Part shown: one piece after another, positions 60,640 to 64,000 of the stretch
How the letters are laid out: every line of letters begins with the position of its first letter
Position numbering within the stretch: the stretch's first letter is position 1
Origin: Natrinema caseinilyticum
Lineage (GTDB): Archaea; Halobacteriota; Halobacteria; Halobacteriales; Natrialbaceae
Assembly (NCBI RefSeq): GCF_024227435.1
Contig: NZ_CP100445.1
Coordinates: 1,361,369-1,425,368 of the forward strand
DNA length: 64,000 nucleotides
Direction of reading: 5' to 3'
The notes under the pieces: model-generated
What the model saw: the letters and a program-made list of their open reading frames with translations, nothing else
What the model was told of the DNA's origin: nothing
Databases searched by the model: none
Translations under genes and position numbers: made by a program

Positions 60640-61089
60640 ATGGCTGGCGAACCTGACCCGGATGAGGAAGCATCATTCGACGTGTCTGCGTCACCCGAAA
60701 AGCAACTGCCGCCGCCGAGCATTTTGGAGATAGAGCCGGTGTACGAGGCGTTGGGGCACCCCCGACGGCGCTACCTGTGCTACACCCTTCTCGAAGACAC
60801 CGAATGGTCGCTGAGTGACTTGGCGACGAAAATCGCCGCCTGGGAGAACGAGGTTCCGGAACACGCCGTAACGGAAGACCAGCGCGAAGAGGTGTACGTC
60901 TCGCTGTACCACGCCCACGTCCCGAAACTGATTGACGAAGACGTGGTTGCGTTCGATGAAGCGACCGAGACGATTACGACCGCCGAACACGCCGAACAGG
61001 TCTTGGCCGCCCTCGAAGGGATGGGTGCCAGCCTCGACACGAACCAGGAAACTCACGCACGGAGTGATATGGATGAGCAAGAGGAGTAA
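60640..61089 (+). CDS. DUF7344-type winged-helix regulator
   Basis: A 149-residue protein. The N-terminal acidic tail leads into a winged helix, 'EPVYEALGHPRRRYLCYTLL' (about 36-55), 'DLATKIAAWENEVPEHAVTE' and the recognition segment 'VYVSLYHAHVPKLIDEDVV'. 'ALGHPRRRYLCYTLLEDTEW' and 'YHAHVPKL' are diagnostic for the haloarchaeal DUF7344 group. The start MAGEPDPDEE fits a leaderless message from the TTTTATT box about 25 bases upstream. The stop lies inside the next gene, the HalOD1 protein, suggesting one transcript and a shared function. Confidence 0.87.
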   Translation: MAGEPDPDEEASFDVSASPEKQLPPPSILEIEPVYEALGHPRRRYLCYTLLEDTEWSLSDLATKIAAWENEVPEHAVTEDQREEVYVSLYHAHVPKLIDEDVVAFDEATETITTAEHAEQVLAALEGMGASLDTNQETHARSDMDEQEE

Positions 61090-61435
61090 CGATGGAACTA
61101 TCGACGGAGACGACCCCACCAGTGGTTCCGATATGCACCAGACGCAGGTGGCACAGCGACACTACGAATCCAACGGACAGGGAGAACTCACGACCGCAAT
61201 CGTATACGCCATCGCAGAGGCCGAAGGCGTCTCTCCGAGAGAGGTAAAGTCGCCACCGCTGTACGAATCTGTGGATGTACCGTCGATTGAAGACGCGTTC
61301 TTCGGATCAGACGTAGCCGGAGGTTCTCGGCAGGGCATTGGGACTGTCGAGTTTCAGTATACCAACTACCTCGTGAAAGTCCGAAGCGACGGATGGATAC
61401 AGGTGTACGAACAGACCGAAACAGGCCTATCGTAG
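61073..61435 (+). CDS. HalOD1 output-domain protein, overlapping the HTH gene
   Basis: A 120-residue protein. Residues about 25-115 form a HalOD1 domain: 'VAQRHYESNGQGELTTAIVYAIAEAEGVSP', then 'LYESVDVPSIEDAFFG' and 'VEFQYTNYLVKVRSDGWIQV'. It starts at ATG 61073, 17 bases inside the end of the DUF7344-type gene, in another frame. The pairing of a winged-helix regulator with HalOD1 recurs in haloarchaea and implies a regulator-output unit. The signal is unknown. Confidence 0.82.
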   Translation: MSKRSNDGTIDGDDPTSGSDMHQTQVAQRHYESNGQGELTTAIVYAIAEAEGVSPREVKSPPLYESVDVPSIEDAFFGSDVAGGSRQGIGTVEFQYTNYLVKVRSDGWIQVYEQTETGLS

Positions 61436-61500
61436 AAAGGCACTCCGGAGCCATTGTGGGATCACACGCCGGATACTCGACCGGCCAACGTATTTGTAAG

Positions 61501-62481
61501 TCAACCTTTTGCTCGTCGCCCTCCCTCGTTCGCTTCGCTCGCGGATGCTCGCGCATTCAGCACTCGGCCTGTACCGAACGGTCGGTGTCTTGTCCGTAAG
61601 TGCTCGAGGACGTCGTCCCATTCAGAGACGTGTGGGGGCTCTCCGCGGTCGACACCCGCGTAGGAAGCTTCGAGCTTCGGGTGGTGGAACGGATCGCTTT
61701 TCGACTTCTTGTGCCACTGGTTCGCCTGATAGATTTTCACCTCCGTACTGTAGCGCTGGGGCTTGAATCCGAGCAGGTGCCAGCGGCCACTCTCGATGAG
61801 TGCTTCGAGCCACCCTTCGCGCTGCCGGCGCTGGTGGGCGTCGATCTCGCTTTCGCCGCCCCAGCCGATGAGCTGCTTCGACTGCTCGGGAGTCTCGATC
61901 GCGGCGTTCTTCTTCGCGATCCCAAACCGAATGTGCGCCTCGGCTTTCGGAACCCGGCGTGCATCGTCAACGCGATCGTCAAGGTCAACCGTGTCGGCTC
62001 GGTAGACGGCTCGAAGCGCATCGTACATCCGGCGTTCGATCTCGAAGGGGTCCTCGGCCCATGTCGTCCAGGCGAGCAACCGCGTTCCTTCGCCGTACGG
62101 GCACTCGAGGGAGTCACCGCTCTTGTAGACCATCTCGCGGAACTGGGGCATGATCTCGACATGCAACGCCAGCGCGGGCTTCCGGAGCTCGCGCTCGCCG
62201 TCGTCTGTGTATCCCCACTCGCGGAGCTTCAGGTGTTGCTCGTAGTACGACCGATAATCGTCACCGTGACCGGTCCCGGCCTTCCACCGCGACAATGTGA
62301 GCACCAAGGCGTAGTCGCCCGGCGGCAACCAGTCGGCCTCGAAGTCGTCGACGGCGACGTACGGCTCGAGGTCGCGGTCGACGATGTGCTCGCGCCAGTA
62401 GGACAGCGACCGATCATACAGCGTCCCACGATCACTGCTCCGATCGGCGTGAGGAACCTGAACATCGGCGAGGTGATTCAT
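61501..62481 (-). CDS. Haloarchaeal mobile-cassette protein (DUF7845-like)
   Basis: A 326-residue acidic soluble protein beginning MNHLADVQVPHADR. It has a long N-terminal region ('YWREHIVDRDLEPYVAVDDFEADWLPPGDYALVLTLSRW') and 'GDSLECPYGEGTRLLAWTTWAEDPFEIERRMYDALRAVY'. The C-terminus contains 'VKIYQANQWHKKSKSDPFHHPKLE', a conserved basic/aromatic element. It matches what I recall as DUF7845, seen in haloarchaeal plasmids and proviruses. It is the last gene of the small-gene cassette beside tRNA-Pro; a GTG just before the ATG is also possible. Function unknown. Confidence 0.75.
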   Translation of the reverse strand: MNHLADVQVPHADRSSDRGTLYDRSLSYWREHIVDRDLEPYVAVDDFEADWLPPGDYALVLTLSRWKAGTGHGDDYRSYYEQHLKLREWGYTDDGERELRKPALALHVEIMPQFREMVYKSGDSLECPYGEGTRLLAWTTWAEDPFEIERRMYDALRAVYRADTVDLDDRVDDARRVPKAEAHIRFGIAKKNAAIETPEQSKQLIGWGGESEIDAHQRRQREGWLEALIESGRWHLLGFKPQRYSTEVKIYQANQWHKKSKSDPFHHPKLEASYAGVDRGEPPHVSEWDDVLEHLRTRHRPFGTGRVLNARASASEANEGGRRAKG

Positions 62482-62576
62482 CACCGCGGCGCCGTGAGCG
62501 CGGGGTTCCGGAAAGGTGTCGGACTCAGACCCGGTGACATCGTCAAACTACACCGGATCGTCAGCAGCATCAACGC

Positions 62577-62696
62577 TCACAACAGTCCCTCACGTGCGTC
62601 GCGAACGTCGCGCGGACACTCTGCACATAGTCGGCGAAGCCCGTCGACGGCCTCGTCACAGCGCTCACACACGCTGCTCTCGACGAGTCGAGTCAC
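62577..62696 (-). CDS. 39-residue zinc-ribbon micro-protein
   Basis: Read directly from the sequence: GTG start at 62694-62696 and TGA at 62577-62579. The start overlaps the TGA of the upstream HTH gene in a GTGA arrangement. The peptide begins MTRLVESSVCERCDEAVDGL and has two pairs C-x2-C ('CERC' and 'CAEC') separated by ten residues, a minimal zinc ribbon. Codons are G/C-ending. Tight coupling and the metal-binding pattern support it despite the length. It may be a partner for the HTH protein. Confidence 0.65.
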   Translation of the reverse strand: MTRLVESSVCERCDEAVDGLRRLCAECPRDVRDAREGLL

Positions 62697-62890
62697 GCTG
62701 CCCCCACCTCGAGTTTGGCTTCGGCTCGCGAAAGGAGATTCCCGATCGTCCCCGGCCGGCGATCGGTCCGCCGGGCGAGTTCGCGGACCCCGACGCCGTT
62801 CTCTCGACAGGCGACGTAGGCCTCGCGCTCGGCCTCAGTGAGCGCGGAGAGATCCGACCAAAGTCGACCTGTAGCCTGCTCACTCGACAC
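62693..62890 (-). CDS. Small sigma-70-region-4-like HTH protein
   Basis: A 65-residue protein. 'ALTEAEREAYVACRENGVGVRELARRTDRRPGTIGNLLSRAEAKL' is a compact helix-turn-helix of the sigma-70 region 4/LuxR-like type, with the recognition helix around 'RPGTIGNLLSRAEAKL'. It starts with GTG, overlapping the end of the upstream zinc-finger gene by 11 bases, and its stop overlaps the 39-residue gene by four bases. Haloarchaea use such mini-HTH proteins in proviruses and plasmids. Targets are unknown. Confidence 0.75.
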   Translation of the reverse strand: MSSEQATGRLWSDLSALTEAEREAYVACRENGVGVRELARRTDRRPGTIGNLLSRAEAKLEVGAA

Positions 62891-63356
62891 GCTCGCTCAG
62901 CTCCCGTTTAGGGATTGCAACGTGGCGAACGTGCTCATCAGCGAAGCGGATCTCGACGCCGGTCCAACCGTCGACGAACGCGCTCGCGTCCGCATCGCCG
63001 ACCCGCATCGGCAGTACGATCTCGTAGGGATGGCGTTCACACCGCCAGCCGAACGTGACGAGTTCGTCGAATGTGCCGGCGAGGGCGACATGAACGAGGT
63101 CGGGTTTCTCGATCCGCTGCGACCCCTTCGAATTCGCAACGGGATGGCCGCATTCCGGGCAAATTGGGATGTCTTGGCCGTCCCGAGCAGGCTCGCGAAC
63201 GACCGTCGGGGGCATGAAACCGAACCGCTGCCTCACCTCGGTTTTCGAACCTCTGCCGAACGTCCGCGTCGGTCGCTTGATAGGCTGGATGGGCGATGGC
63301 GTCCGACTGTCGGCATCGTATAGCCGACTCGCACGCACGAAGTCGGCCTTACGCAT
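62880..63356 (-). CDS. Zinc-binding cassette protein
   Basis: A 158-residue protein. The N-terminal 50 residues are basic and linker-like. The core contains 'PICPECGHPVANS' (C-x2-C) and, 40 residues on, 'GWRCERHPYEIVLPM', a Cys-His pair that may complete a zinc site. It ends with 'IRFADEHVRHVAIPKREL'. The ATG at 63354-63356 overlaps the TAA of the upstream gene. I see no characterised family. It resembles small zinc-finger proteins of haloarchaeal mobile elements. Confidence 0.68.
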   Translation of the reverse strand: MRKADFVRASRLYDADSRTPSPIQPIKRPTRTFGRGSKTEVRQRFGFMPPTVVREPARDGQDIPICPECGHPVANSKGSQRIEKPDLVHVALAGTFDELVTFGWRCERHPYEIVLPMRVGDADASAFVDGWTGVEIRFADEHVRHVAIPKRELSERVE

Positions 63357-63594
63357 CGGCTTCACCTCCGTGACGGCCGAGCGACGTTTCTGGATCGAGA
63401 ATCGATACGTCGACGCCAGCCGCGGAGCCGCGGCTCAGTCGCGCGTTGGTATCGCAGTCGCCACAGCGGAGGGCTCGATCGTCGTCGTCACCGAAGACGC
63501 GGCGGAACCGGTCGGTAACGTGGGCTCCGCAGTGACGACACGTCGAATTGTCGACCAACGGCCACGGTGCGACCGTCACGCCGACCACCCCCAC
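63349..63594 (-). CDS. DUF7563-like zinc-finger protein
   Basis: An 81-residue protein with 'CRHCGAHVTDRFRRVFGDDDD' and 'RCGDCDTNARLSRGSAAGVD'. That is two C-x2-C pairs in one zinc ribbon with the conserved FRRVFGD and GSAAG elements typical of the haloarchaeal DUF7563 group (family number from memory). It starts with GTG; ATATATTT about 23-30 bases upstream is a good TATA box, implying a leaderless message that begins the cassette. It is the gene nearest tRNA-Pro. Confidence 0.8.
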   Translation of the reverse strand: MGVVGVTVAPWPLVDNSTCRHCGAHVTDRFRRVFGDDDDRALRCGDCDTNARLSRGSAAGVDVSILDPETSLGRHGGEADA

Positions 63595-63697
63595 ACAGCC
63601 TGTCGGCTATGTGGAAATATATCGAAGCCGAGAATTGGATTTTCCGCCGTATCAGAGGTATGAGACACTAAGAGTTGAACACGTAGATAATTTCGAG

Positions 63698-63768
63698 TGG
63701 GACCGCCGAGAATTGAACTCGGGTCCTACGGACCCCATCCGCAGAGGATACCACTACCCCACGGTCCC
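63698..63768 (-). tRNA. tRNA-Pro, anticodon GGG
   Basis: A 71-nt cloverleaf on the minus strand. The acceptor GGGACCG/CGGTCCC has seven pairs, followed by discriminator A. The D-arm includes GGGTAGTGGTATCC. The anticodon stem TGCGG/CCGTA has loop ATGGGGT, so U33 is followed by anticodon GGG. The variable loop is four bases and the T-arm is CCGAG-TTCAATT-CTCGG. No CCA is encoded and no intron is present. TTTAAG about 22-30 bases before the 5' end (63789-63796) is its likely TATA box. The 3' end faces the small-gene cassette at 61501-63594. Confidence 0.95.
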
Positions 63769-63788
63769 GCACGTGGACCGATGAGCGT

Positions 63789-63796
63789 CTGCTGTT
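63789..63796 (-). promoter_or_regulatory. TATA element of tRNA-Pro
   Basis: CTTAAACA read on the minus strand, 21-28 bases before the tRNA 5' end; this is the only A/T-rich stretch upstream. Confidence 0.5.
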
Positions 63797-63901
63797 TAAG
63801 GATGTCGTTTTCACCCGACGGGTGTCGGCCGGACGGGCCGTGCTGGGACGCGGCGACACCGGTTCGCGCCCCCGCTCGAGGGAATTCGCTCTCCGCTCGG
63901 A

Positions 63902-64000
63902 TCAGTGCCGATATCGCTCGAGTCGATCGCCCACCGCCGTCCCGACGGTGTCGCCGAGTCGATCACGGACCGTGCCGAGCAGCCCGTTGGGGACGAACAG
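63902..64000 (-). CDS. C-terminus of a gene running out of the window
   Basis: The last 32 residues are visible before the stop at 63902-63904: 'LFVPNGLLGTVRDRLGDTVG' and a basic end. The pattern 'F-x-P-x-G-L-x-G' is reminiscent of the C-terminus of LivM/UrtC-type ABC permeases, but the fragment is too short to be sure. It reads toward tRNA-Pro on the same strand. Confidence 0.5.
   Translation of the reverse strand: MFVPNGLLGTVRDRLGDTVGTAVGDRLERYRH

Noticed and set aside
61453-61475. Possible left attachment site resembling the tRNA-Pro 3' end
   Set aside because: Only GTGGGA and GCCG match, with different spacing; too short to call an att repeat without comparing strains.

Overview
The window comes from a halophilic archaeon of class Halobacteria, probably close to the Natrialba/Natrinema/Haloterrigena group. 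The DNA is GC-rich with frequent CTCGAG, and the proteins are strongly acidic. Many promoters have a TATA box about 25 bp before a leaderless start codon. Archaeal markers include Lsm-L37e, geranylgeranylglyceryl phosphate synthase, pantoate kinase with phosphopantoate-beta-alanine ligase, KMSSS-type TyrRS, bat-type HTH and HalOD1 regulators, twin-arginine secreted proteins and a class III archaeal pilin.

Layout. (1) 0-4.7 kb: the end of a CARDB-rich surface protein, small haloarchaeal conserved genes and a UspA protein. (2) 4.7-11.8 kb: a complete peptide-type ABC importer. It has a fused two-ATPase protein with unusual insertions, a Tat lipoprotein and two permeases. (3) 11.9-28 kb: housekeeping. 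BirA, an acyl-CoA dehydrogenase, TyrS, an AlkP/sulfatase-fold protein, CoA synthesis, a methyltransferase, a bat regulator, a membrane protein with DUF1508-like repeats, AspS, vapBC, a sirtuin, GGGP synthase, a 57-aa cysteine protein, threonine synthase and lsm-rpl37e. (4) 28-40.8 kb: a metalloprotease, small membrane proteins, an SPW-repeat protein, a Dna2-like nuclease-helicase, a PAP2 phosphatase, a LarA racemase, an AIR-synthase-like enzyme and an F420-dependent oxidoreductase. (5) 40.8-48.1 kb: a fatty-acid degradation neighbourhood with an SDR, a HAD hydrolase, an ACAD10-like phosphotransferase, a 3-hydroxyacyl-CoA dehydrogenase/enoyl-CoA hydratase fusion, a thioesterase, an Lrp-like regulator and an alpha/beta hydrolase. 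Three of its promoters carry the same near-palindrome, TTAACAATGGTAA or a close variant, suggesting one local regulon. (6) 48.2-52.9 kb: an Lhr-type helicase, a secreted metzincin-like protease and a HalOD1 protein.

(7) 52.9-63.7 kb: an accessory region. Gene density is lower and there are decayed frames. It holds Tat-exported repeat proteins, a pilin, a PD-(D/E)XK-like protein and a DUF7344-type HTH overlapping a HalOD1 gene. Its right end is a cassette of five small same-strand genes, four of them overlapping in series, which abuts tRNA-Pro(GGG).

The most unusual element lies at 57.16-57.27 kb. A good TATA box is followed, at the predicted transcription start, by a compact three-way-junction RNA fold. 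The closing stem of that fold can instead pair with the Shine-Dalgarno-like sequence just before a pair of overlapping small ORFs. This is the architecture of a translational riboswitch or RNA switch, and a structured leader is uncommon in haloarchaea, where most messages are leaderless. It is inferred by eye from one sequence and needs covariation support.
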